DNA from: Poecilobothrus nobilitatus
Taxonomy: Eukaryota > Arthropoda > Insecta > Diptera > Dolichopodidae
DNA length: 64,000 nt
Assembly (NCBI GenBank): GCA_947095535.1
Contig: CAMUPU010000001.1
Location: 124,001 to 188,000, forward strand
Direction of reading: 5' to 3'
How positions within the stretch are numbered: the first letter of the stretch is position 1; every line of letters starts with the position of its first letter. Positions 1-8,855 of the stretch are shown piece after piece. Position numbers and translations under genes: made by a program. The notes below the pieces were generated by a model. It worked only from the letters and a program-made list of their open reading frames with translations, was not told the DNA's origin and did not search any database.

Positions 1-195
1 GAAATTTTTATCAAAATTTTTTACTTTTATTGCATTATCTACTTTTATAAATTTCATTTCTTTCAACTATCGCTAGAAAAATAGTTTTATACAACAAATG
101 TATAAGAAAGATGATCAATGTCTGATGAACTTTCTTAAACTGAAGTAAACATGATTAATAATAATAATAATAATAACAATAAATGTATAAACAGT
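1..195. other. AT-rich non-coding flank with (AAT)n
   Basis: No supportable gene is seen. The stretch is strongly AT-rich and holds a short AAT/ATA microsatellite at about 152-180. It precedes the TATA-like element of the phospholipase-domain gene and may contain the promoter-proximal part of the viral relic. Confidence 0.5.
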
Positions 196-211
196 TATAA
201 AAAAAACCGTT
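196..211 (+). promoter_or_regulatory. TATA-like promoter, motif TATA-A(n)-CCGTT
   Basis: TATAAAAAAAACCGTT lies 40 bp before the open frame of the phospholipase-domain gene. The same arrangement occurs on the opposite strand at 5511-5523, upstream of the 151-aa gene. Two matching elements upstream of two genes of the same relic support a promoter role. This is inferred from sequence and position only. Confidence 0.5.
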
Positions 212-235
212 AACGGAGAAGGTATTATAAATACT

Positions 236-979
236 TTGATTAATAAGTTACCGTTTGAAGCACATTTACCAGGGTATAATTATTGCGGACCTGGAACTAA
301 ATTAGAAAAACGATTAGCTCGTGGTGATAAAGGAATTAATGGGTTAGATGAGGCTTGTCGTGAGCATGATATAGCATATTCTCAAAATACTGATCAACAT
401 CATCGTAATAGGGCTGATATTATACTCGCCGATAAAGTTTGGCAAAGATTTAAATCTAAAAACTCAAATTTAGGAGAAAAATCGAATGCATTTTTAGTAA
501 CAAATGCAATGAAAGCTAAGACTAAACTCGATATGAGTTTGAAAAAGAAAACCATAAAAAAACAAAGAAGAAAATCAATAAGAAATATTATAAAAGAAGC
601 CAGAACAGCAGTTAAAAGTATAAAAAAACCTATGAATGATAAAAGTACTATAAACATTGCTTTGCAAGCAGCTCGAAAGTTTTCTAGAGGACATACAAAA
701 AACATTGATACCCCTAGAATAATTTCAATACCAAAAATTGGAGGAGTCTTACCTTTAATTCCTATATTTGCCGGTCTTTCAGCTATTGGTGCATTATCAG
801 GTGGTGCTGCTGGAATAGCTAAGGCTATAAACGATGCTAAAAATGGTTACAAGGAGTTAAAAGAAAGTAAACGTCATAATAAAATGATGGAAGCCATAGC
901 ATTAAAAGAAGGAAAAGGATTACATTTAAAACCATATAAGAAAGGATTAGGTCTTTATTTGAATTCAAAAAACCATTAA
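236..979 (+). CDS. Phospholipase A2-domain virion-type protein with pX-like tail
   Basis: This 247-codon open frame starts with a parvovirus VP1-type phospholipase A2 domain (about residues 8-75). The calcium-loop pattern YCGPGT is at 16-21 and the catalytic pair H44-D45 sits in EACREHDIAY. In virions such domains help cross endosomal membranes. A lysine-rich linker follows, then a hydrophobic segment (about 168-198, GGVLPLIPIFAGLSAIGA) and a C-terminal GLHLKPYKKGLGLYL motif. That hydrophobic stretch resembles the adenovirus pX-like proteins described in adintovirus and Polinton-type elements. There is no ATG: the frame opens after a stop at 188-190, and the first in-frame ATG lies near codon 92, beyond the PLA2 domain. 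A TTG at 236, a lost ATG or an upstream exon are all possible. The 3' end faces the polymerase gene. Probably an endogenised viral gene, not a host secretory PLA2. Confidence 0.8.
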   Translation: MINKLPFEAHLPGYNYCGPGTKLEKRLARGDKGINGLDEACREHDIAYSQNTDQHHRNRADIILADKVWQRFKSKNSNLGEKSNAFLVTNAMKAKTKLDMSLKKKTIKKQRRKSIRNIIKEARTAVKSIKKPMNDKSTINIALQAARKFSRGHTKNIDTPRIISIPKIGGVLPLIPIFAGLSAIGALSGGAAGIAKAINDAKNGYKELKESKRHNKMMEAIALKEGKGLHLKPYKKGLGLYLNSKNH

Positions 980-1074
980 ATGAGCTACCCAAAAGAGCAC
1001 TTACCAATTATGATTTAGAAGAATTTGGGAAAAAACACTTAAAGCATTTCAGTGGAGTATCAGTTATACAATAA
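973..1074 (+). pseudogene. Truncated start of the next viral gene (protease-like)
   Basis: In the frame one base off from the phospholipase-domain gene, codons from about 973 read ALTNYDLEEFGKKHLKHF and then SGV before a stop at 1072-1074. This pattern (ALTN-DL, then HF-GV) resembles the conserved beginning of the adenain-like protease gene in insect Polinton-type elements. Only about 33 codons remain. The rest, including any catalytic residues, is gone, and the fragment runs straight into the 3' end of the polymerase gene on the other strand. The frame change plus truncation suggest a deletion joined these two places. The protease assignment rests on remembered family pattern and is moderate. 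Confidence 0.5.
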
Positions 1075-4000
1075 AGTATCAGTTGAGTTTGATAACAATT
1101 TTCTTTTATCATCATTCGATGAAAGTGCCACCTTTTTTTGCTTCAAACTATATATTTTATGTAAATTGGATATTATTGAGTTCTGGGTGCAACTTAAGCT
1201 TTTATTTGTAGTGAGACAATCTATATAGGATTGAAAAGTTATAAAATTTTTTAATTCCTTTAGCTTTTTTAAAAATATCTTCTTCTTCAACTCTAATTGA
1301 GTACATTTTCGCTCTAAGTCCTACAAACTCAGTCATTATTTTTCCGCTATTTTCGTCCTTCATTAAACCAGGAATTTTTTTATTTATTAAGGGAATTTTG
1401 TAAATATTGTTAGGATCATAATCGCTGTATCGAACCGATCAATATGCAAGTTCATAAATTCGTATATATCATGACATTTAATCTCATATATTAACGAGTC
1501 TGTATCAGTATATAGCATTTTACATTCATTAAAAAACATCTTGTTCATAAATTCATAATGAAAATCATAAACTTTTGTTTTAGAAATATCTAAAATAGAC
1601 ATACCTATAATAATTGGTTTATTCATTAAAATTTCTGATTTCCTCATTTCGATAGCTATTAGATTTTCATCAAATATTCGCGAACTATGAAAATTTGGCT
1701 TCAGAATTAGTGCACTCGCTCCATATCTTCCATCCCATTTTGTTTTTAATTTAATAATTCTACGTTTTCTTACGTTTTCCATAAATTTTCCAAATACTGC
1801 ATTAATTATTAATTTAAATAGATCTTTTTCAAAATTATTTTTAGCAGCAGTTCGTAGTTTTGTGTTCAATTCTATATACGGAGCTAACCATTTTGATTGT
1901 TTAAATTTTAACACATTGTAAATTGTTTTTAATATCAATCGATTTTTTAATGCTTGTTTTAAGTTGATATAATGAATCACATATTTATTTTTGTTTTCTA
2001 AAGTTGTTAATAATTTAGGATATTTGCTTCCAGGAGGTATTTTCGATTCAGGACATAGAGGTAGACCTTTATGTAGATCATGTAAACTTTGAGGATATTC
2101 CAAATCTATCTCAAGAATATATCCAAATTCTGCATTATCAGCAATATTTTCAACATCAAATTTCAAAATTTCTTCTTTATTAAGCCATGAGAAATCGCTG
2201 ATAGGTAGATATTGTGACATAGCCCATCCATATAAGTTATTTACATCATAATACATTAAATACTTTGCTTCAATATTTTCATCATAGTTTTTCATATATT
2301 TATTATTTGCTTTGCTATAACGATTTGAACATTGACTCAATCCACCGCGAATACCTCGTTCAACAAATAAGATCATATCTATATCTTTAAGTAGTTCAAT
2401 TTTAATATTAGTAAGTTTTAGCATGCAATCCCATGAAAAACCTGGTGTTGTGTAGTAATGAGCTGGATCTAATTTATATATTTTTATACAATTATCACGA
2501 AAAGATTCGAAGACATCTGCTAATAAGAGAACATCTGTTTTTAAATATGTATCTGAATATTCTCCCAATGTTTTAATATTAAATGCTTTCCAAACATTTT
2601 CTGCATGAAAGTTATCATTTTCTGATATGGAGGAATCATTTAAATCGTTATAGAAATCCTCTTTACTTGACAATTGACGCACATCAAGTTTATCAAAAGA
2701 ATAAAACTAGAAGGAAAAAATCCTTTCTTAGTTATTAACTTAAAATGTTCCTTATTCAGGTAGTTCCATTCACGTTTAGTAATATGTTTCTCATTATCTG
2801 GTAGATTTACTGATAATTTTTCTAAGGATGTAGGTAAAAATCTGAAGGAATCGATGAATTTGTATTTAATGCAAGTATTATTTACGCTTTTCGTAAAAGA
2901 TATGTAATTTTCTTTGTTATTTGGAATTAAACTAAGGTTTCCGTCAAACTGAAGTGCAATATCTCTTATAATTAAATGCGAATCATACCCTGAAAGATTG
3001 TGAAAAACGACTGGAATGTGAGTAGCATTATTGTATCCAAGATTACATGAAACATGCGCAGCACCTCTGTAGTTGCCAGTTAAATGACAATGATCTTCAA
3101 CACGAATTTCCCCTTCACAAAAGCTTTTTTCACAAATGTGACATTTTTTTTGATTATGAAAAGAATTTTGTTATGCTATAGTAATTTTTATTGGTACAAT
3201 ATTGCTATAAATTTCTATAACTTCTTTTGCTATTTCTAACAATTCTTCAGAAAACCATTTAGAACTTTCTTTACCTCTATATGATTTGAAAAACGATTTA
3301 TTATCATCAAAACAACATTTGAAATAATAACCAATGCTATAAATTTCATGTTCTTGATAATAAACTGCACCTATTGTTTTTTGCAAAGATATTTTTTTAA
3401 GAATAGATTCCAAATCAGCATAAATTATGAAAGGAACTGTTATCTTTTTAGAAAAATTTTTAAAATAAATATGATCTTCTTTTGGACATAGTATTCTACA
3501 ATCATTTTGATTTTGGCAATTTTTTTCATGTTCTAATAATTTTTCATTACTAATGAAATAATGTAAACAACGATCACGTATAAATGTTGCTCCTTTGTGT
3601 TTATTCAGTTGTGAAGATATAAGTCGAGACATATTTTTTATTAAACAATAATGATGTTTGTAAAATTGTTCAATATTAAATTCATTTTCACTATCAGATT
3701 CTATATCACTTTCGTTATCCTTCGCATGCATTTCTGTTAACATGAGTAGGTTAATATGTCTTCCAAATATTTTGTTTTTGGTTAATTTTAGCGGCACAAC
3801 ACGGAAAGAGTTGAATTTAGTTTTTTTTAAAGTAAAAATATTAACCGATAAATTATTCATTTCTTCAAATTTGTTAATATCTTTTATTTTTACTGGCATT
3901 TCGATTCCTTCCGTTTTTAACACGTTCTTATAATCTGGATAAGAGCTAGTTAAAGATACATTTCTGTTAGCTGGATATAATCCAGCAATAATACTCCAAA

Positions 4001-4786
4001 AAAAACAAGCTTGATCAGTATTTTTTATATTAACACAAGCTTTTTTTGTTAAAATTTGTGGTGGTAATTCGATAAAGTTAGAGCTCTTCATAAAACTGCA
4101 AGAATTTATATGTAATGATAAATGAACAATATTCACCAAACTATGTGAACTACCTCTTTCTTCAAATTCTTCCAATTTCACTAATAATTTTTCACTTATA
4201 TATTCATCAAACCATTCTTCAAAATTGTCATGTGGATCAAGAATTTGATTTGGAGTATTTAAGTATATTTTTTCATTAAGCATTTCATCATCCCTCGTTT
4301 TTCTTTGAACTTCTAAGCATAAACTGCTGTTAATTTTTACATGATATTGATCATTTTTTAATTTATTCAAAATAGGTTTTATTTCGCATGCAAATAAAGT
4401 TGAAGATTCTTTAAAAAAATTTTCTAAATCAATATGTTTTAAATTCACTATCATTACATTTAAAATTCTACTTTTGAAAGCCGATTGAAATTCAATCCAC
4501 TTAATTGATCTTTCTAAATTTAAAGATCCTCCAATATATTCTTTAGATTTTTGTTTTAATAGTTCTTTTAAAATTGTCTCAAAATAGCAAAGCATTTCCA
4601 ATTTACATTCGATTGATTTTTTTGGACCGATTCCCGACACCGTTAAAAATTTTTTAGAAAAGCACTCTTTTAACACTATTATTTTTTTTGTGTTTCAATA
4701 ATCTCATTTGTCGTTAAAGTTAACTTTTGTAAATTATTACACGCGTTTTTTATGACAGTAAATTCTGTATCTGCGTTAAATTCCAT
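1060..4786 (-). pseudogene. Protein-primed family B DNA polymerase, broken
   Basis: The gene replicates the element's DNA by protein priming. It is read in several open pieces. An ATG at 4784-4786 opens 35 codons that end at an A8 run (4682-4689). The 501-codon piece 4676-3171 has a zinc-finger-like stretch (HYCLIK, then DRCLHYF and H/C residues) and exonuclease motif I, ADLES, at about residues 420-424. A frameshifted stretch, about 3150-2705, carries a cysteine/histidine cluster (CHIC, then VEDHCHLTGNYRG) and exonuclease motif II, FHNLSGYDSH. The piece 2682-1387 has exonuclease motif III (YLKTD), motif A (DVNNLYGW, D146), motif B (KLIINAVFGK, 290-299) and motif C (YTDTDS, 391-396). Two further frame changes, near 1440 and 1255, lead to the C-terminus, which stops at 1060. 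Catalytic motifs survive but at least four frame breaks make a full protein unlikely. The type is that of Polintons, adintoviruses and bidnaviruses. Confidence 0.88.
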
Positions 4787-4962
4787 TTTGATTTCTTTTT
4801 TATTCTTTACTGTATTGCAAAATAATTATACTAAAGTTTTTAATTTGTTTCATTACCTATTTATCTAAATGTTTGAAAAAAAAAAATAAAAAAAAATAAA
4901 AAAAACAATGTAATAAAAAGCAAAATAATTTTAAACAGAAAATTCAATTTTTATTTTATTAT

Positions 4963-5418
4963 TTAATAACAATCATTACAAGTGAATTTCAGTTTTGGCA
5001 TTTTTTCTTCTTTTGAAAGTATCATAAATTTATAAATAATTTTTTTGTTCCGAATTTTTTCATTTAGTAAAGAAATTACTTTTTCCGTATATTTCTCTAC
5101 ATAAAACCTGGGCAGATATGTGTAGAAATCTGCTGTCTCCACAATTACACTTCTTTTCTTCCCAAAGCTCAAACTTTCTTCTTGCCTAATTTCCATAATT
5201 CTAAACTCTATCCCCAAAGGCAGCTTACTTATGGGAGTATACTGCATAAATTTTTTTGGTTGAGTGGTGTTAATATCAGTCAGAAAGCTTTCAATGTTGA
5301 ATTCTTCCTCCTCCTCTTCTTCCTCGCTCTCTGCATAAAAAAGGTTCCTTTTGACTTTTGCCGCTCTAGCATTGTCTTCCTGTTCACTGCTTGACCTCTT
5401 ATTATTTTTATTTTCCAT
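4963..5418 (-). CDS. Conserved-looking 151-aa protein of the viral relic, acidic
   Basis: This is an intact ATG-to-stop frame of 151 codons. The N-terminus is charged, with a basic AKVKR patch (possible nuclear signal) and a run of eight glutamates near residues 35-42. A compact C-terminal part (about 55-148) follows, with patterns such as LPLGIEFRIMEIRQ, then FGKKRSVIVE and LPRFYVEKY, ending in CNDCY. Alternating hydrophobic strands of this kind fit a small beta-barrel, and similar short proteins accompany family B polymerases in insect viral relics. A single-stranded DNA-binding OB fold is a guess, not shown. It lies 177 bp upstream of the polymerase start on the same strand, with a TATA-like element about 95 bp before its ATG. 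Being intact beside a badly broken polymerase is notable. Confidence 0.65.
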   Translation of the reverse strand: MENKNNKRSSSEQEDNARAAKVKRNLFYAESEEEEEEEEFNIESFLTDINTTQPKKFMQYTPISKLPLGIEFRIMEIRQEESLSFGKKRSVIVETADFYTYLPRFYVEKYTEKVISLLNEKIRNKKIIYKFMILSKEEKMPKLKFTCNDCY

Positions 5419-5510
5419 TTTGTTGTTTTTGTTGTTTTTAAAAAAATTATAAGTGTTAGATAATTCCAGTTAGATATTCTCGGAGCTAATAATAATTTTC
5501 AATATCAAAC

Positions 5511-5523
5511 AACGGTTTTTATA
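5511..5523 (-). promoter_or_regulatory. TATA-like promoter, motif TATAAAAACCGTT
   Basis: On the minus strand this reads TATAAAAACCGTT, matching the element at 196-211 (+) apart from the length of the A-run. It lies about 95 bp upstream of the ATG of the 151-aa gene, so a transcript starting some 30 bp downstream would have a short leader. Function is inferred. Confidence 0.5.
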
Positions 5524-5949
5524 CTAGTTTTTATCTATAAACAAATTCTTAAAATTAAACAGAAGGATGTTTGAGGTTTTCATTTTACTTAATAGTTTTC
5601 AAATATTCTTTCTAAGCTAATATGTATAATAAGAAATTGCAAAAAAAAAAATAAATGTTTGGAGTTTTATCTTTTTATTGCAGAAACTTATTCTATGTTT
5701 AATTATTAAGAATAAAATTAATAGGATGTAATAAAAATTTTTTTTATTAAGAATAAATAGGATGTATGTGGTTTTATAATACATAAAAGTTTTATAATTT
5801 GGCAATGTATAAGAAGTTTCTTTTTTATGCACCGATTTATCTTACCCTTTTAGCAAATTTTGTTCTAAATTGATTAGAAAATTTATGTTTGTTTTACAAT
5901 TCTACGATTAAAAATAATTGAAATTAATAAATTTTTGATAACAAAAGAG
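5524..5949. other. AT-rich intergenic stretch
   Basis: No convincing gene is seen. Any open frame here is built of A/T-rich codons and low-complexity runs. It separates the minus-strand viral genes from the small plus-strand gene at 6013. Confidence 0.4.
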
Positions 5950-5956
5950 TATAAAT
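5950..5956 (+). promoter_or_regulatory. Possible TATA box of the 84-aa gene
   Basis: TATAAAT lies about 60 bp before the ATG at 6013, a usual layout for a short insect or insect-virus leader. It lacks the CCGTT extension seen at the two other promoters of the relic. Such a short match is common by chance in AT-rich DNA. Confidence 0.3.
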
Positions 5957-6012
5957 TAGTTGGAAATTTTAAATATTCAATTATTCAAAATAAAGAATTA
6001 AACTAAATCATC

Positions 6013-6267
6013 ATGGTCATCACAGAAACAGAAGTTAAAGAAATGCAGTACTCTTCAGCAGGATTCCCAAATGAATTCCAAATAAGAAGGGCGCACGCAC
6101 TAGGAATGTTATACTATGTAGTGTATACATTCTACGATTTACAAAATAATTGTTTATGTTACTCGGATGATGATGGTGATAACGACAATTACTTTGTAAT
6201 AAGATGTATGCAGAATTTAAAACAAATGTGCTTTTGTAAAGAATGCATAATCCGGATAAATCATTGA
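6013..6267 (+). CDS. Small cysteine-rich hypothetical protein (84 aa)
   Basis: This ATG-started frame of 84 codons has a higher GC content and more balanced codons than the surrounding AT-rich DNA, which argues for real or recently real coding. I do not recognise the family. Visible traits are a mixed N-terminal half (QIRRAHALGMLYYVVYTFYD), an acidic stretch (SDDDGDNDN, about 51-59) and clustered cysteines (CLC near 47-49; CFCKEC near 73-78). The cysteines could bind a metal, though this is only a possibility. No signal peptide or clear membrane segment is seen. It lies at the edge of the Polinton-like relic and may belong to it or to unrelated DNA. Confidence 0.45.
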   Translation: MVITETEVKEMQYSSAGFPNEFQIRRAHALGMLYYVVYTFYDLQNNCLCYSDDDGDNDNYFVIRCMQNLKQMCFCKECIIRINH

Positions 6268-6310
6268 GGGACTAAGAGCTGGGAAGATACTTTTGATTTG
6301 TTTAAAAATA

Positions 6311-6769
6311 TTATTTAAAAATATAAGTTTATAGTTATGCGTTTGTTGCCTGCAGCTTTTATATTAATTTCACAGACTTTAAAAATTATATATACTTATA
6401 TTTATATATATATTTGACATATTGAAATAAACTTTTGCAAAGAAATATCGATTGTAACAATATAGTTTAGAAAATTACAGAAAAATTTGCTATTAAAAAT
6501 TTATTTTCTACTTTTTAGTTCAAAAAAGCTGTTTTTTTAAAAATATTTTTTATTTATTTTTTTTTTTTTTGGTTGTTTTTCTGATATTTTCATATCATTA
6601 TATCATAATATTTAATCTGCAAATGACAGACATTTAAAACCCTTTTACTCAATGATTTACCAACTAACTTTAATTTTTTTCTTCTTACATGATAAATATT
6701 CAGTACAGCCATCTTACAAGATTAATATTTTTCCAAAATTTTCTGATTTTCATTAATAATGATAAATAA
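6311..6769. repeat. Repeat copy 1 with satellite fragment
   Basis: Bases 6348-6769 recur at 8447-8822 at a constant offset of 2099. The right part (6571-6769) is a partial monomer of the satellite that fills 18-64 kb: it starts exactly after a T-run with GGTTGTTTTTCTG and runs to the ATTTTCATTAATAAT segment. The left part (6348-6560) is not found in the satellite. No gene is seen. Confidence 0.75.
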
Positions 6770-7270
6770 ACAACATAACGGTTGCTTGAAGAATTTTTAT
6801 TTATATGATGTTGATATATATACATACTTATATAATATCATGTTTATTTACATATCGTATATGTCACTCGTGAATGAATGATAAGAGTATAGATGTATAT
6901 TATATAGCACCGCATTTACATACATATATGTATTTTATTGTACTTATAAGAAATTATTCTGTCAATGGAATATTTAAATATAATATAATATAATATTTAA
7001 AATTATATTTACTATTTTGTACTAAGTAAATTTAATATACATTTACCGCTTATTATTAAATGGTACTATAGAATATTTGAAAAAGTTTTGGATTGATAAT
7101 CGTTATGTGGAAGGTTAAAATCTGCTTTTGAAGAATGTACATATAAACATATAGTTTGAATATATGTACAACCCATAGTTCTAGAAATTATAAAATTCAC
7201 CCAAATTATTTTAAAATACTAAAATATTAAAAAAATAATATTGTAAGCAGAGTGACAGGCTGTGAACATA
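6770..7270. other. AT-rich non-coding DNA
   Basis: Only AT-rich sequence with TATA/CATATG-type short palindromes is seen. No open frame has coding character. Confidence 0.4.
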
Positions 7271-7332
7271 CTAACGGTTCGTACGGGTATCTAAGAGTTG
7301 ACAAAGGCAACTGTATTCTTCCTAGTTTAATA
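7271..7332 (+). mobile_element. End fragment of the 25-kb transposon family
   Basis: The sequence GGTTCGTACGGGTATCTAAG, then AGTTGAC and TATTCTTCCTAGTTT, matches in order the right end of the transposon at 27303-27356 (GTTCATACGGGTATC, AGTTGAC, ACTCTTCCTCGTTT). It is a diverged terminal fragment of the same family. The rest of the element is not adjacent. Confidence 0.55.
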
Positions 7333-7334
7333 CA

Positions 7335-7595
7335 TAGGCAACAGTTATATTTATATGAATGGACGGTAAACATAAACGAACAAAAAATTTTATGTATGCA
7401 TATGAATGGACGGTTAACATAAACGAACAAAAAAAAATTCAGAATATTCTATAGCTAATAATTTCTATTTTTGAAATAGACTGTATGCATAAATTTAATA
7501 TTAAAAAAAAAAATAAGTTCTTAGCGTACCTAAATAACAGAAAAAAAAAGGTAAAATGTAATACTGGAAGAAAAATAAAAACGAATAGAAAAAAA
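7335..7595. repeat. Direct repeat copy 1 (offset 730 to 8065)
   Basis: Copy 2 is at 8065-8332. Shared landmarks are TAGGCAACAGTTATATTTAT, two spaced ATGAATGGACGGT-AACATAAACGAAC units about 45 bp apart within each copy, TTAGCGTACCTAAATAAC and TAATACTGGAAG. No coding content is seen. The copies differ by small substitutions and A-run lengths. Confidence 0.7.
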
Positions 7596-7663
7596 GAGAA
7601 CAAAAAATGTTACTTTGATTGTTTTTAAATATTTTTAAAGGCTATTTCTTATGTATATGTGCA

Positions 7664-7810
7664 GATTTGATATTTACCCACATTACAGATAGAAAAAAAG
7701 AACTATTAAAATGTTATGATTTTAAAAGAAAGAAACATACGTTTGATATTTCCGTACATAACAGATAAAAAAAAAATATTAAAATGTTATGTTATGAAAA
7801 GAAAGAAAAA
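7664..7810. repeat. Short local tandem duplication
   Basis: Two neighbouring copies of a stretch of about 75 bp share TTTGATATTT, then CACATTACAGAT / TACATAACAGAT, ATTAAAATGTTATG and AAAGAAAGAAA. It is AT-rich and non-coding. Confidence 0.5.
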
Positions 7811-8064
7811 AGAAGGCAGTGTATGAATCAAAGTTTTTAAAGGGTCGCATTTTTAGTGGAAATAAAGAACATTATAAAATTGCAATATTTTTATTTAAAT
7901 TTTGAATTTAGCTTTGCAACGTTTTCTTAATTTTTTAAAAATTTTGCCGCATTATGATATAATGTAACACTGAGAAGTTCAGCTCATAATATATATACAT
8001 ATGTATATGAATGAATATATGGCTATTTATGTATGTAGTTATAGATTTATTATTTTTTAATATG

Positions 8065-8332
8065 TAGGCAACAGTTATATTTATATGAATGGACGGTAAA
8101 CATAAACGAACAAAAAAAAATTTTATGTATGCATATGAATAGACGGTAAATATAAACGAACAAAAAAAATTCATAATGTTCTATAGGTTATAATTTATAT
8201 TTTTTAAATAGAATGCATGTATAAATTAAACATTTAAAAAAAAAAAGAAATACTTAGCGTACCTAAATAACAGAAAACAAAAAAAAAGGAAAATGTAATA
8301 CTGGAAGAAAAATAAAAACGAATAGAAAAAAA
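8065..8332. repeat. Direct repeat copy 2 (partner of 7335-7595)
   Basis: Same landmark order as copy 1, including the paired ATGAAT-GACGGTAA-ATAAACGAAC units and TTAGCGTACCTAAATAAC. It ends where the inverted repeat at 8341 begins. Confidence 0.7.
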
Positions 8333-8340
8333 ATAAATAA

Positions 8341-8440
8341 AAAAAATTTTAAAAAAAACAGCTTTTTTGAACTAAAGCTTTAAATATTTTTAAATAAAAG
8401 CTGAAGGCAACAAACGCATAACTATAAACTTATATTTTTA
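8341..8440 (-). repeat. Inverted, internally deleted copy of 6311-6545
   Basis: Read on the minus strand it gives ATATAAGTTTATAGTTATGC, GTTTGTTGCC and an AGCTTTTAT, as at 6321-6362. It then jumps to TTAGTTCAAAAAAGCTG, as at 6527-6541. Because the direct copy 8447-8822 contains the same TTAGTTCAAAAAAGCTG (about 8616-8632), the two arms can fold back on each other. Confidence 0.6.
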
Positions 8441-8446
8441 AATTTT

Positions 8447-8822
8447 GCCTCCAGCTTTTATATTAATTTCACAGACTTTAAAAGTTATATATACTTATAT
8501 TTATATATATATTTGACATATTGAAATAAACTTTTTCAAAGAAATCTCGATTGTAACAATATAGTTTAGAAAATTACAGAAAAATTTGCTATTAAAAATT
8601 TATTTTCTACTTTTTAGTTCAAAAAAGCTGTTTTTTTAAAATTTTTTTTATTTATTTTTTTTTTTTTTTGGTTGTTTTTCTGATATTTTCATATCATTAT
8701 ATCATAATATTTAATCTGCAAATGACAGACATTTAAAACCCTTTTACTCAATGATTTACCAACCAACTTTCATTTTTTTTTTACTTACATGATAAATATT
8801 CAGTACAGCCATCTTACAAGAT
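8447..8822. repeat. Repeat copy 2 with satellite fragment
   Basis: This is the direct partner of 6348-6769 at offset 2099. The satellite-like part starts at about 8670 right after a T-run and ends at ACAGCCATCTTACAAG, where unrelated sequence takes over. Confidence 0.7.
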
Positions 8823-8855
8823 AAGAGGGATATTCGAACGCTGAAGCATCAACTC

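Noticed and set aside
400..705. Minus-strand open frame of 101 codons with hydrophobic composition
   Set aside because: It lies wholly inside the phospholipase-domain gene on the other strand and reflects its lysine-rich codons.
236..979. Host secretory phospholipase A2 or venom-type enzyme
   Set aside because: No signal peptide or disulphide-rich pattern; the domain is the short viral VP1 type, followed by a pX-like virion segment and next to a viral polymerase.
5617..5832. 71-codon minus-strand frame
   Set aside because: Composed of A/T-rich codons (I, F, Y, K, L) in low-complexity DNA, with no motif and no promoter match.
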